Source: Candidatus Poribacteria bacterium (GTDB taxonomy: Bacteria; Poribacteria; WGA-4E; WGA-3G). Taken from it: a stretch of DNA of 64,000 nucleotides. Position 1 is the stretch's first letter; each line of letters begins with the position of its first letter. The notes under the pieces are model-generated. The model saw only the letters and a list, made by a program, of their open reading frames with translations, ran no database searches and was not told the DNA's origin. The stretch lies in assembly GCA_022825825.1 (NCBI GenBank), contig JAJDWA010000072.1, positions 1 to 64,000 of the forward strand, written 5' to 3'. This document shows positions 17,192 through 26,271 of the stretch, in pieces. A program made the translations under genes and the position numbers.

Positions 17192-18235
17192 ATGGATGGG
17201 GAAAGAGGAAAACTGAGTAGTCCGACTCAGGACGCACAAGTTAGCCAAGGCAGATTAAATCAAGTTTCTGAGTTTATAGGTGAGGAAGTCGGTGACACTT
17301 CTGATTGGATTGAGATTTACCGCACTGGCGATGAGTGGGAAGTGAAACTCATCCAGGCGACTTTAGGCGCGCAACAGATCCGCTGTCGTCCTATGCAGGT
17401 AAAACATGAACGCCAAACCGCCCTGTTTGTGGCGCCAGAGCATGAGATTACGGCCCTTGAACTCGTAAGTCAAATTGATGTGGCAATTACTGATAACGAG
17501 GTAGCAACACAATCAGCAGAGATGGCAGAAACACTTAAACAACGCGACATGGCTGTTGTTGCAGAGGAAAAGCAACAATTGGCTACTGATTCTGGGGAGA
17601 TATTACTTGCACAACGCGAAGATATTGGCAGTGTTGTTTATGTGGCGGGACAAGGGTATGAACTCCGTGTCGGTTCGGAACCATACACCACTGTACAGGA
17701 AAACGACTGGGAGGAATTTACAGATTTTAGCGCGCAACGTCAAGAGTTCGTTATGCTGCTCCGACACGAATATCCGACACTTTATGAATGGATTCAGGAG
17801 GAGAAAATGTTAGCTGAATTCATCCGACTCATTGAGATGACGTATCAAGATGATGCCCCTATTCCTGTGTCACCGCGTCAGGCCAGCGGATTATCAAATA
17901 GTGAAGAGATAGACTCAACACCTTACAACTCGTTTGCCTTGCTGAGCTTAACAGTTGCTGTAATCTCACTCATCACGGTGCTTTTCCGAGTGCCATGGCA
18001 GGTGAATCTTGTGTTGGCTGCGGTTGTGGTGTTATCAGGAGTAATTGCACTTTTCAGGATCCGTATGCAAGCAGAACGTCTTACTGATGGTGAAAAAACG
18101 GTGGGAACGCCGATGGCACTGAGTGCGATTGTGCTTGCGTGTCTGGTGGTCGTGTTTTCGTGGTGGTTAGATCAACGCCCTGAACCTGAAGCACCAGAGA
18201 ATCTGCCTGTACGTGAGCAGACAGGGGATCGGTAG
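17192..18235 (+). CDS. DUF2007-like domain membrane protein
   Basis: 347 aa from the ATG at 17192 after AAGGAG (17181-17186). Residues 32-100 or so, with WIEIYRTGDEWEVKLIQATL and ALFVAPEHEITALEL, look like the small DUF2007 signal-transduction fold. A mostly acidic middle region follows, with EFVMLLRHEYPTLYEWIQEE, then three hydrophobic segments near the C-terminus (FALLSLTVAVISLITVLF, LVLAAVVVLSGVIALF, ALSAIVLACLVVVFSWW). It is the last gene of the tsaE operon. Function unknown. Confidence 0.6.
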   Translation: MDGERGKLSSPTQDAQVSQGRLNQVSEFIGEEVGDTSDWIEIYRTGDEWEVKLIQATLGAQQIRCRPMQVKHERQTALFVAPEHEITALELVSQIDVAITDNEVATQSAEMAETLKQRDMAVVAEEKQQLATDSGEILLAQREDIGSVVYVAGQGYELRVGSEPYTTVQENDWEEFTDFSAQRQEFVMLLRHEYPTLYEWIQEEKMLAEFIRLIEMTYQDDAPIPVSPRQASGLSNSEEIDSTPYNSFALLSLTVAVISLITVLFRVPWQVNLVLAAVVVLSGVIALFRIRMQAERLTDGEKTVGTPMALSAIVLACLVVVFSWWLDQRPEPEAPENLPVREQTGDR

Positions 18236-18280
18236 GCGCAATTTAGACAGAAAAATAGCCCCAATATACCTCTGTCCTAA

Positions 18281-18310
18281 TTGACAAATCAAAGCGAAAT
18301 GTGTTATTCT
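18281..18310 (+). promoter_or_regulatory. Sigma70-type promoter for the UPF0175 gene
   Basis: TTGACA (18281-18286) and TATTCT (18305-18310) are separated by 18 bases. The position, about 110 bp before the UPF0175 start, fits a promoter with a leader. Confidence 0.5.
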
Positions 18311-18418
18311 ATCTTTCAATGCACAGTGATATTACTATCCACCTGTGAACGGATGGATAAAGACTGAGTGGTATCCTTATGAATCTAACTATTGGTAAGT
18401 TTTAGGGAGGTGATACCG

Positions 18419-18775
18419 ATGCTACGGATTGAAATTCAATCGCCCGATCTTGAAAAAGAGGTTAATGCTTTGATCGGGGTTGGGCTTTATCCTGATTCCC
18501 ATACCTTGATCGTTGATGCCCTTGAGAAACTGGTCCGTAATAAAAAGAAATCCCGTCTTGATGCTGCAATTCAACTCTATCAAGCTGGGGAAGTGACACT
18601 CGGGAGAGCATCGGAACTTGCGGGGATGCACCGTTTTGAGTTTAAATCGATTTTAAAAGCGAGAGGTATCTCGAAAATTGTTGAAGTCGGCTCGGTAGAG
18701 AAGTTGAAGGAAGGTGTTTCGCTTATCAAAAGTTTTCACAGAGAAAATGAAAAGACAGAGGATTGCAAACTATAA
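18419..18775 (+). CDS. UPF0175 family protein (antitoxin-like)
   Basis: 118 aa from the ATG at 18419, with GGGAGGTGAT giving an excellent ribosome binding site; a longer frame from 18392 is less likely. The core IQLYQAGEVTLGRASELAGM and HRFEFKSILKARGI is the helix-turn-helix-like UPF0175 signature, commonly the DNA-binding antitoxin beside a PIN-domain toxin. The N-terminal 60 residues or so carry a ribbon-helix-like piece (ALIGVGLYPDSHTLIVDALE). No PIN toxin follows: the next gene is convergent. It may be an orphan antitoxin or regulator. Confidence 0.8.
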   Translation: MLRIEIQSPDLEKEVNALIGVGLYPDSHTLIVDALEKLVRNKKKSRLDAAIQLYQAGEVTLGRASELAGMHRFEFKSILKARGISKIVEVGSVEKLKEGVSLIKSFHRENEKTEDCKL

Positions 18776-18844
18776 AAAAGTAGTAGGAAGTCGGTTTAGA
18801 AACCCCTCCTGCGAGATACATAGAAAATAGATAAAATACAAAAG

Positions 18845-18880
18845 AGGCAGGACCATCTGCAATGGTTCTGCCTTTCTTTG
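18845..18880. terminator. Bidirectional terminator between convergent genes
   Basis: AGGCAGGACCAT (18845-18856) pairs with ATGGTTCTGCCT (18862-18873), followed by TTCTTTG on the plus strand; on the minus strand CTTTTGT follows the other arm. It lies between the UPF0175 gene and the convergent secreted-protein gene. Confidence 0.75.
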
Positions 18881-18895
18881 TTTAGGGTAAAAATC

Positions 18896-19615
18896 TTATC
18901 TACCAGCTTTGAGGAATCCCCAAGTGGTTGCAACTTTGCCTTTGGGATTAACAGGCAGCGGACCATCAGGTCCATAAACGAGTACGTCTTCATATCTCGC
19001 CGTGGTAGCCCACGTAGCAACACCGACTCGTCCGACACCATCTCTTGTGGCATCGTTAATAGTGTTGCCCACTTTTTCATCGTTAAGGTAAAGCGTGTAA
19101 CCGGTAGGAGTATTAACAATTTTGATGTTATACCATTCCCCTGTTTTGATAGTGTGGTTAGTGTTCGGGCTTGCTACACCACCCCACGACTCCACTTTTG
19201 AAGTGGTGTTTCCCCAACCGCCGAGGTTCCACCAGTACTCTAACCGTTGCTGTTTTTGCATGCGCGGTGGGTGTTCTTTAAGTGCCTTTCCCCGAGGTTC
19301 CATCGGACCTTGGCACCTGAACATAATCAAAAATCCTTCAGCACCACCGATTTTATTACCGCGCACCTCGTAGGTATACTCATTCCATTCTTCATCCCAA
19401 TAATCATCTGCAATAACACTCATGCAGTTGGAATCATTTGAGAGTTGATGGTATTCTTTCTCTTTGAATTCCCAGTTTCCCCACAAGGGGACCCATTTCT
19501 TTTTAGATTCGTTTGCGTTGTTGAAATTATCCTCAAAATACAGTTGTGCCATTGCGACAGTTGCAATGCTGAAAGTGAAACAACATAAGAGGACAAATAT
19601 ACCAAATCTTTTCAT
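18896..19615 (-). CDS. Secreted concanavalin A-like (LamG/DUF1080-type) protein
   Basis: 239 aa. A signal peptide (residues 1-23, FVLLCCFTFSIATVAMAQ) is followed by a beta-sandwich domain of the LamG/3-keto-disaccharide hydrolase type: FEDNFNN, WGNWEFKEKEYHQLSN, TGEWYNIKIVNTPTGYTLYL and DGVGRVGVATWATTARYEDV. Such domains bind or cleave glycans; no catalytic residues can be assigned here. The last residues, PKGKVATTWGFLKAGR, resemble the tail of the secreted protein at 22586-23428, hinting at a shared C-terminal signal. AAGGAG precedes the ATG. Confidence 0.7.
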   Translation of the reverse strand: MKRFGIFVLLCCFTFSIATVAMAQLYFEDNFNNANESKKKWVPLWGNWEFKEKEYHQLSNDSNCMSVIADDYWDEEWNEYTYEVRGNKIGGAEGFLIMFRCQGPMEPRGKALKEHPPRMQKQQRLEYWWNLGGWGNTTSKVESWGGVASPNTNHTIKTGEWYNIKIVNTPTGYTLYLNDEKVGNTINDATRDGVGRVGVATWATTARYEDVLVYGPDGPLPVNPKGKVATTWGFLKAGR

Positions 19616-19673
19616 TTGACAATGCTCCTTTTTGTGAAGGCGGCACGCTAATTAGCGAACCGCCCTATCATTT

Positions 19674-21311
19674 CTAATGGTTTAGCGAAAACTCTGCTGA
19701 ATTCAGTAGAACCCAATAGAGGTCTTCGTAAGCCAAGATTTTGTCTCTGTATAGACTTCGATCTAAGTAACGTTGAAAATAGGTTTGTTCTTTACTTGTT
19801 GGTTTGCGTGATAGCACAGTTAGATAAATATACTGAACACGGTCGATTGTGTCTCGCCAATTGTCAAGGACATAATTGATAAAGCTGCCGCGTTCCTTGT
19901 AATTAGCACTATCATTGACGAGAGAACCGTTAATCATCATAAGTGCTTGTGGAACTGTTCCATTAAATGCTTCAATCTCTTCCATCTCCCCGTTATCAAG
20001 CAGGAAAAGAAATCGCCTGAGATGTTCACGTTTCATATTTTCAACTTCAACTTTTTTAAGTTGCCCGCCAGCTTTGCGCTGTTGGAGTTTTTCAAAAGCT
20101 GTAGCTTGAAGCATAGAATAAAGGAATTGCTCAGTACTTAAGGGTTTCATATAGGCATGCGAGTAATAGATGTCATCATTCTCATTACTCTTATTTGTCT
20201 TTGAACTTCGCTGATATACTTTAGAATTCAGAATAGTCCGCATTAGATGTTGCAAGTCGTAACCATGAATAACAAAGTCTTCCGCTAACCATGCCAGAAG
20301 TTCAGGATTAGTGGCAGGGTATTCCTCACCAAATCCATCAATGGGTTCAACAAAAGCGCGTCCCATAAAATGTTTCCAGATACGATTCACGATAGCTTTG
20401 CTAAAGTAGGGGTTCGTTTTAGCGGTCATCCATTCTGCAAGAGCTTCACGTTTTTTAGTGAGTTCCCCTTTATATTCCGTTTTGTCAAGGTAACGCGGTG
20501 GAACAGATGTATCCATACTTTCAACGTAGATAGTCCGTTGCTGTTTTGGCGTATTTTTGATAAGGACATTTTGCATCATTGTCGGATTACCGCTCATATC
20601 AACGACCTGATATTCTTCCTTTTCCTCACTTTCGATACCGGTGAAAAAAGCAGCAATACCGTAGAAATCCTCTTGTAGCCAAGCTTCTGTCTTATGATCG
20701 TGGCATTCGGCACACTGCATCGGTAGCCCCAAAAACAGCCGAGAGGTGTGAGAAGTTAAAAAGACCGGTGAGCGTTCATAACGTAGGACGTAATTGCCTG
20801 CTGCATTGTCCTTTGTTTCTCCATCTGCAGAGACGAGTTCTTTTACAAACTGGTTATAGGGCATGTTCGTCTCAAGTGCTTCGCGCACCCAACCGTTTAA
20901 ACCGATGCGTTGATCATCACCATCGCCGCGTCTTCCGATTAACCAATTCACCCATAACAGTGTCCAATAATCAACGGATGCTTTGCTTCCAATAAGTTCA
21001 TCAATTTTCTTTGAACGTTTGTTTGGCGCGGCATCGTCAACAAAATCTAACACCTCTTCTGGCGTCGGAATCCTTCCTGTCATATCTAAATAGATACGCC
21101 TAAGAAATTCGGTATCATTTGTCTGTTTTGATGGTTCAAGTCCCTCCCGTTTTAGCACAGCATCAATGTGTCTATCCAAGTGTTTAGTGCTTGAATGGAC
21201 GTATCGATCGGTAGTCGTTATCGTTGTAACAGTGGCACAACTCGCTACCAAAAAAGCGAAGGCAAGCAGAATTGCCCAACTCCGATATCTTTTCCAAAAT
21301 GTTGTTTTCAT
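19674..21311 (-). CDS. DUF1549/DUF1553 domain lipoprotein
   Basis: 545 aa from the ATG at 21311, with AGGAGA six bases upstream; a longer frame to 21335 is less likely. A lipoprotein signal (AILLAFAFLVASC) anchors it. DUF1549 follows, with TEFLRRIYLDMTGRIPTPEE, NWLIGRRGDG and the CxxCH-like QCAECHDHKTEAW, then DUF1553 with VNRIWKHFMGRAFVEPIDGF, LMRTILNSKVYQRSS and a closing LNSAEFSLNH. The domain pair is typical of planctomycete-type cell-envelope proteins, often beside DUF1501 genes or fused to a c-type heme domain. Neither partner is seen here. Function unknown, possibly periplasmic sulfated-glycan or redox use. Confidence 0.85.
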   Translation of the reverse strand: MKTTFWKRYRSWAILLAFAFLVASCATVTTITTTDRYVHSSTKHLDRHIDAVLKREGLEPSKQTNDTEFLRRIYLDMTGRIPTPEEVLDFVDDAAPNKRSKKIDELIGSKASVDYWTLLWVNWLIGRRGDGDDQRIGLNGWVREALETNMPYNQFVKELVSADGETKDNAAGNYVLRYERSPVFLTSHTSRLFLGLPMQCAECHDHKTEAWLQEDFYGIAAFFTGIESEEKEEYQVVDMSGNPTMMQNVLIKNTPKQQRTIYVESMDTSVPPRYLDKTEYKGELTKKREALAEWMTAKTNPYFSKAIVNRIWKHFMGRAFVEPIDGFGEEYPATNPELLAWLAEDFVIHGYDLQHLMRTILNSKVYQRSSKTNKSNENDDIYYSHAYMKPLSTEQFLYSMLQATAFEKLQQRKAGGQLKKVEVENMKREHLRRFLFLLDNGEMEEIEAFNGTVPQALMMINGSLVNDSANYKERGSFINYVLDNWRDTIDRVQYIYLTVLSRKPTSKEQTYFQRYLDRSLYRDKILAYEDLYWVLLNSAEFSLNH

Positions 21312-21409
21312 GGTGAATCTCCTACACAAGTTCAAATACTTTAGATCTAAATTCGTTCTATAATCTTAAGTTTAACGCATTTTTCTGTTGTTTTCAAGGC
21401 AATTTGTTT

Positions 21410-22462
21410 TTAATTCCATCGGACTCCTGTTGGAATTATACCGACATCTTCACCACGCCGCATTGCTTCCGCTGCATCAAGGATACTTGCCAAATTATGC
21501 TGCGGTTCATAGTCAAGTAGCGTTTTGATTTTGCTGAGATCAAACTCAAAATAGTTAGCATTTGGGAGTTTTATATCGGCGAAATCCTTATGATAGCGTT
21601 CACATAGATAAGGAATTACCTCTTCGAAATTAAAAACACCTTTTCCGCCGAGGGTGAATTCTTCACCGACTGCAGCATCCTTTTCTATTCCTAAGACTAA
21701 TCCCTGAACAATATCACGTATATCGGCAAAATGCTCTTTGTAAGGACGTCCGTCAGGATTGCGTTTAAGTATAAACTTTTCTTCTCCGTTCCACGCTTTC
21801 ATCACCGCTTCTGCGGTCTCTAATTCAACTGGGTCGTTGCCTTTATAGTTTTTGTATCGGTTATAGATAGTGCTAAAGACAAATAGTTTGGGTAATCCAT
21901 CGTTATTGAGAAATTCGCTTGGTTCAATGACAGTAGCAAACCGAAACACTGTAGAAGGCACACCGTATTGATGATGATACGTCATGCAAAGTTCTTCGCC
22001 TATCCATTTTGTGAGAAAATAAGGCATGTGATGGTATTTGGCGACCATATCTTCTGTGATGGGTTCGTTGAAAAGTCGCCCTTTTTGAGTCAGTTCCCAA
22101 TAGATTGCTTCGGTACACGCATAGACGAGGCGATGAATGTCTTTATTGAATTCGCGGACACATTCTAAAATATTAAGTGTACCCATTCCGTTGATTGCCA
22201 AATATTCACGGTTATTAAACGGACCGCCAAAAGCTGCAGCAATGTGGTAGATTGCATCTACACCTTCAACGGCTTTTTTGACATCTTCGTATTCACGCAG
22301 ATCGCCGAGGAAGGTTTCAACTTTGTCATTACCTTTCCACCTGTCAATACGATTGACATCGCCAGGATAGGTAAAACAACGGATTTCATGTCCCTTTTCT
22401 AATAGTTTTTTGGTGAGGTTTGATCCGATGCGACCTGTGCCGCCTGTTACTAATATTTTCAC
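21410..22462 (-). CDS. NAD-dependent epimerase/dehydratase (extended SDR)
   Basis: 350 aa with a GTG start and AGGAGA five bases upstream. Rossmann motif TGGTGRIG at residues 7-14, acidic stretch GDLREYEDVKKAVEGVDAIY, and catalytic YFLTK (YxxxK) make it an extended short-chain dehydrogenase, most likely acting on a nucleotide sugar or similar. The segment FTLGGKGVFNFEEVIPYL closes the substrate domain. It is the downstream neighbour of the secreted jelly-roll gene but separated by a hairpin, so it may be transcribed independently. Confidence 0.85.
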   Translation of the reverse strand: MKILVTGGTGRIGSNLTKKLLEKGHEIRCFTYPGDVNRIDRWKGNDKVETFLGDLREYEDVKKAVEGVDAIYHIAAAFGGPFNNREYLAINGMGTLNILECVREFNKDIHRLVYACTEAIYWELTQKGRLFNEPITEDMVAKYHHMPYFLTKWIGEELCMTYHHQYGVPSTVFRFATVIEPSEFLNNDGLPKLFVFSTIYNRYKNYKGNDPVELETAEAVMKAWNGEEKFILKRNPDGRPYKEHFADIRDIVQGLVLGIEKDAAVGEEFTLGGKGVFNFEEVIPYLCERYHKDFADIKLPNANYFEFDLSKIKTLLDYEPQHNLASILDAAEAMRRGEDVGIIPTGVRWN

Positions 22463-22487
22463 GATTTTCTCCTAAAAGTCAATAAGA

Positions 22488-22528
22488 TATAAAAGTGATG
22501 TGCCTGAAAGAAACACATCACTTTTATA
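22488..22528 (-). terminator. Strong hairpin between two minus-strand genes
   Basis: TATAAAAGTGATGTG (22488-22502) is perfectly complementary to CACATCACTTTTATA (22514-22528), with an 11-base loop. It sits after the secreted jelly-roll gene and before the epimerase start. The AT-rich lower stem could serve as a terminator. Confidence 0.55.
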
Positions 22529-22585
22529 AGACAATTTGACCGAATTGTAGGTGGTGTTGAGTTGCTCACAATATAGCAAAAAGGA

Positions 22586-23428
22586 TTATTGTAAGGATTT
22601 TATTTTTGCCCATTTCACTGCTAATTTCCCTCTCGGTTCTACATCAAATGCAGTGCTTACGATTTTGATGTTATCTATCGCCCACCACCAGTCATTCCGG
22701 GCATTAAGCAGACCGAAACTAATAACCATTTCAGTGGCATCCGCAGGATTGTCAATCGGGATTTCTAAAGTTTCGTTTACCTGTTCTAAATCGTTTATTT
22801 TTTCCTCATTTTTCCTTAGCGTAGGAATGGTAACAAGGGTTTGCGCACCAGAACTCTCAAATAATAAAATTTGTTCCTTCTTACCGCCGTCAAAACTTAC
22901 TGTTATCTCACCTCTTTGGGGGTCATCAGGCCGCCAACTGGAATCAAATGTTAAAACAAGTGAATCTGCAGCTGCACCTTTGATTTTAATAGAGGGTGTA
23001 ATTAAGTGACCGTTCCAGGCGCTTTTCCCGTCGGGGTCACCGTTTACTTCCCAATCGTCCCACTCATCGGGGTCTGCAACCGCGCCATTCCCTATACCTT
23101 TACCGTCATTCTGTTTCATAGTGAATTGACTGCGTTCTTGGTCCCCAGCAGTTTGTCTCCACCACTCAAGGTCAACAATTGCCCATGTTCGCCATTCAGG
23201 CATACCGAGGTCTTTAGGGTTTTCGTTTGTAATTTCCCAACCCTCAGGGGGTATGCCTGACCAAACGTCAACGCCTTTAACCCCTTCCTGTATGCTATCT
23301 TCAAGTTTCACGGACTCAAAATCTTCTTCAAAAAGGACAGTATCAACACCCCAAATCGTTGGTGCTGTAAGCCAAAAAGTTATCACAAGCACCTTGTATG
23401 TAAGGGCTTTTATAGCGTTGCTGTTCAT
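22586..23428 (-). CDS. Secreted jelly-roll protein of unknown function
   Basis: 280 aa, taking the second ATG (23428), which is better spaced from GGAGG than the first (23434). A signal peptide (TYKVLVITFWLTAPTIWG) leads a beta-rich domain: VLFEEDFESVKLED, GIPPEGWEITNEN, NGHLITPSIKIKG, SLVLTFDSSWRPDD and WWWAIDNIKIVS. This is a MAM/cleaved-adhesin-like pattern seen near secreted phosphatases. It ends in EPRGKLAVKWAKIKSLQ, similar in form to the tail of the LamG-like protein at 18896-19615. No catalytic motif is visible. Confidence 0.6.
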   Translation of the reverse strand: MNSNAIKALTYKVLVITFWLTAPTIWGVDTVLFEEDFESVKLEDSIQEGVKGVDVWSGIPPEGWEITNENPKDLGMPEWRTWAIVDLEWWRQTAGDQERSQFTMKQNDGKGIGNGAVADPDEWDDWEVNGDPDGKSAWNGHLITPSIKIKGAAADSLVLTFDSSWRPDDPQRGEITVSFDGGKKEQILLFESSGAQTLVTIPTLRKNEEKINDLEQVNETLEIPIDNPADATEMVISFGLLNARNDWWWAIDNIKIVSTAFDVEPRGKLAVKWAKIKSLQ

Positions 23429-23497
23429 AATCATCCTCCGGGGTTCAACCCAATAATTGATATCTACATTCCTTGCCTTATATGAAAAACAATTCCT

Positions 23498-25126
23498 CTA
23501 AAAAGTCACAGCATACCCATCAGTTCTTGGATCGGACCCGCCGATAAGCGCTCCGGATTCAGAATGTACCTGAATCATCTGCGCACTCCCTGGACCGCCC
23601 CAATCTCCGACAAGTTGGAGTTCATGCCCTCTTTTGGCTAAACCCTCTTGGGTATCCGTAGAGAATCGAGTCTCTAACTGGAGATGGTTAGAACAGGTAT
23701 GTGGAATTGTGGATTCCATTGGGTTTTGGAGACTGCGCCAACGTGGCGCGGAAACTGCCTCCTGTGGTGTCATCCCAAAGTCAAGAATATGTGTAACTAA
23801 TTGTAGGTTCGTCTGGACCTGTGTATCAGCACCCGGTGTGCCGCATGCTAATACAGGTTTTCCATCTTTTGTAACGATAACAGGATTCATTGTGTGACGG
23901 ACACGTTTGCCCGGCATCAGACAATTGGGATGGTCTTCCTCCAAATGCCAATATGTCATTCGGTTGTTTAGCAGAATACCTGTATTCCCCGCTACCAAGC
24001 TTGAACCAAAGCCAGATTGGATACTCTGAAGCACACAGACAAGATTGCCTGCGCGGTCAGCAGTGCAGAAACAGGTGGTATCTTGGTGTGTTTCTGGTCC
24101 ACCAGCGGGAACATCAACAGCAGCCTTCTCTAAATCAATCCGTTTTGCCTGTTCAGCGGCATAGGATTTAGATAACATGCCTTCTATGGGAACATCTACC
24201 CAATTGGGGTCTGCCATATATTTTTCTCTGTCAGCAAAGGCGAGTTTTTTCGCTTCAACCATCAAGTGAACGCTTTCAGTTGTATTGCATCCCAATGCTT
24301 GCAAATCGAACAATTCTACAACGTTCAATTCCTGCAATAAGATATGTCCACTTGAGTTGGGAGGCATCTCATACACCTCATAACCACGATAGTTAACGTG
24401 TATCGGATCGTCCCAGTGTGCATGGAAACTCGCGAGGTCTTCTGCTGTTAATAATCCATCATAAGCATAGCTGAATTCAGCAATTTCCTTAGCAATTTCG
24501 CCTTTGTAGAATGTGTCTCTCCCGTCTTTAGCAATTTTACGGAGGGTTGTGCCGAGATTAGGATTTGCAAGGAATTCACCTGCGGGAATCGGTTCGCCAT
24601 CGTTTGTGAAGATAGCACGGCTGTCTGGTTCGGCAGCAAAGCGAGCGTTTTCACCTCTTAGTCCTCCCGCGAGTCTATGACTCACTGGAAATCCTTCTTT
24701 GCAGAGAGAGATTGCTGGAGCGAAAACCTCCTCTAACTTGAGTGCACCGTAACGTTTGTGTGCAAGCAGCCATCCATCGAGAAGCCCCGGCACAGAGACA
24801 CTTCGCATGCCTTTCATTGGAATGCCGCCGTTTTTGAGATAGGTCTCTCGGGTTGCGGCACGGGGAGCAGGTCCTGTCGCATTGACAGCGGCGACCTGTC
24901 CTGTTTCTGCCCAATAGATGAGGATAAATCCGTCCCCGCCAACACCGGACCCAGCAGGTTCCACGACACCGAGTGCGGCGGCAGTTGCGATGGCAGCGTC
25001 AACAGCGTTGCCACCTGCCATCATTGTCTGAATGCCTGCCTGTGAGGCAAGGACGTGCCCTGATGTTACCATGCCGTTGCTACCCATTATAGAGGGGCGG
25101 AAGGCTGAGCCGTGTGGTGATTGCAT
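23498..25126 (-). CDS. ggt: Gamma-glutamyltransferase family protein
   Basis: 542 aa; GGAGG seven bases before the ATG. The chain follows the Ntn-hydrolase gamma-glutamyltranspeptidase family: AGGNAVDAAIATAAALGVVEP near the N-terminus, the large-subunit segment MPPNSSGHILLQELN, the processing site HQDTTCFCTADRAGN (T350 or T351 would become the nucleophile), and the small-subunit NNRMTYWHLE, NPVIVTKDGKPVLACGTPG. The family hydrolyses glutathione and related gamma-glutamyl amides. No signal peptide is seen, unlike periplasmic Ggt, so it is probably cytoplasmic. The next gene downstream is convergent in context only by strand; upstream lies an oxidoreductase 15 bp away. Confidence 0.9.
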   Translation of the reverse strand: MQSPHGSAFRPSIMGSNGMVTSGHVLASQAGIQTMMAGGNAVDAAIATAAALGVVEPAGSGVGGDGFILIYWAETGQVAAVNATGPAPRAATRETYLKNGGIPMKGMRSVSVPGLLDGWLLAHKRYGALKLEEVFAPAISLCKEGFPVSHRLAGGLRGENARFAAEPDSRAIFTNDGEPIPAGEFLANPNLGTTLRKIAKDGRDTFYKGEIAKEIAEFSYAYDGLLTAEDLASFHAHWDDPIHVNYRGYEVYEMPPNSSGHILLQELNVVELFDLQALGCNTTESVHLMVEAKKLAFADREKYMADPNWVDVPIEGMLSKSYAAEQAKRIDLEKAAVDVPAGGPETHQDTTCFCTADRAGNLVCVLQSIQSGFGSSLVAGNTGILLNNRMTYWHLEEDHPNCLMPGKRVRHTMNPVIVTKDGKPVLACGTPGADTQVQTNLQLVTHILDFGMTPQEAVSAPRWRSLQNPMESTIPHTCSNHLQLETRFSTDTQEGLAKRGHELQLVGDWGGPGSAQMIQVHSESGALIGGSDPRTDGYAVTF

Positions 25127-25141
25127 TATGAAGCCTCCGTA

Positions 25142-26212
25142 CTAAGCCAACATCTTCTCAGCAAATGCTTCTACATCAACGCGTTCATGTGTACGCGCCG
25201 ACTCGTTGCACGCTTCCATCAAAATCCATGTTCCCAGTGTACTATCCTGAATCCACTCTCGGTCTTTGCCGGTAGCAATTGCTTCGGCAAAAGCATCAAA
25301 TTGAAGTCTGTCGTCTTCAATCAATCCTCCGTGGAGGTCTTGTAGGGTAAGGTTTTCAATCTCTTGCCCTGTTCGGAAAAGTTGTAAGTGTCCACCATCT
25401 CTGCGGAGGTCGCCCTCTTCTCCGTGGAATGTCCAGCTGCCACTCCATCCGTAAGCCCCCATGTGTCCTGCACGGGTACCAGCATACGTGAATGGTGCGC
25501 CGTTGGCATATTCCATCAAGGCGTTTCCACCTGCAGTGCCCCACGCTGCTATCTGCCCTAATGCAGGGTCGCGACGGTTATGAACATGTGCGGTGACATA
25601 TTTTGGCAGTCCCTTTGCACCAACGAGCTGGTCAAGTTGATGGCTACAACCTGCGTGGAAATAGAGTCCATCAACGTAAGCATCGGGTTGCCGTGAATCG
25701 GGTCCGGTGAACAGATTTTGGCGTATCCAGAATCGGCACTCCCCACCCAACATTTCACCGATGCCGCCATCTTCTCGAAGCCATTCTCGCATTTTCGCGG
25801 CAGCTGGATTCCATCGCTTGTTTTGTCCCTGCACCAATATTGTTCCGGGATTTGCCTTATGCGCTTGGATAATGTCGTGGAATTCTGCTTGTGTTGTTGC
25901 AATTGGTTTCACACAGAGCGTATGCATGCCGAGGTTTAGACTTTCAACGATGAGTTCTGCATGAACTGTTGTTGACGCATAGATAAGACACGCCTGAGCT
26001 TCAGCATGTTTTTCTTTTGCTTCGGTTATTGTTGTGTAGATGCGTTCTGATAAACCTTCAGGCGCACCATTTATTGATTCAACACCATTTTTTGCAGCTT
26101 CAAGGTTGATGTCTACGCACGCAACAGGTTCAAATCCGTGTGAATTGACTTGTGCTTGTAAACGTCCATGTGCAAAATGTGTGCAGCCAACATGTATAGT
26201 TGGTATTGGCAT
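25142..26212 (-). CDS. Gfo/Idh/MocA family oxidoreductase
   Basis: 356 aa; AAGGAG eight bases upstream. The N-terminal half is a Rossmann domain with an unusual dinucleotide loop (VGCTHFAHGRLQAQV instead of G-x-G-xx-G) and the family lysine in LCVKPIATTQAEF. The C-terminal half holds DGLYFHAGCSHQLDQLVG, with H residues placed as in the catalytic region of the family, and a terminal ARTHERVDVEAFAEKML. It probably oxidises or reduces a sugar or inositol. It is in a run with ggt (15 bp downstream) and a PmoA-like gene upstream. Confidence 0.8.
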   Translation of the reverse strand: MPIPTIHVGCTHFAHGRLQAQVNSHGFEPVACVDINLEAAKNGVESINGAPEGLSERIYTTITEAKEKHAEAQACLIYASTTVHAELIVESLNLGMHTLCVKPIATTQAEFHDIIQAHKANPGTILVQGQNKRWNPAAAKMREWLREDGGIGEMLGGECRFWIRQNLFTGPDSRQPDAYVDGLYFHAGCSHQLDQLVGAKGLPKYVTAHVHNRRDPALGQIAAWGTAGGNALMEYANGAPFTYAGTRAGHMGAYGWSGSWTFHGEEGDLRRDGGHLQLFRTGQEIENLTLQDLHGGLIEDDRLQFDAFAEAIATGKDREWIQDSTLGTWILMEACNESARTHERVDVEAFAEKMLA

Positions 26213-26271
26213 ATATCGGTCTCCTTAGTAAAGTAGAGTTTCTATTCCACCACGAATACGGATAGACTGAC

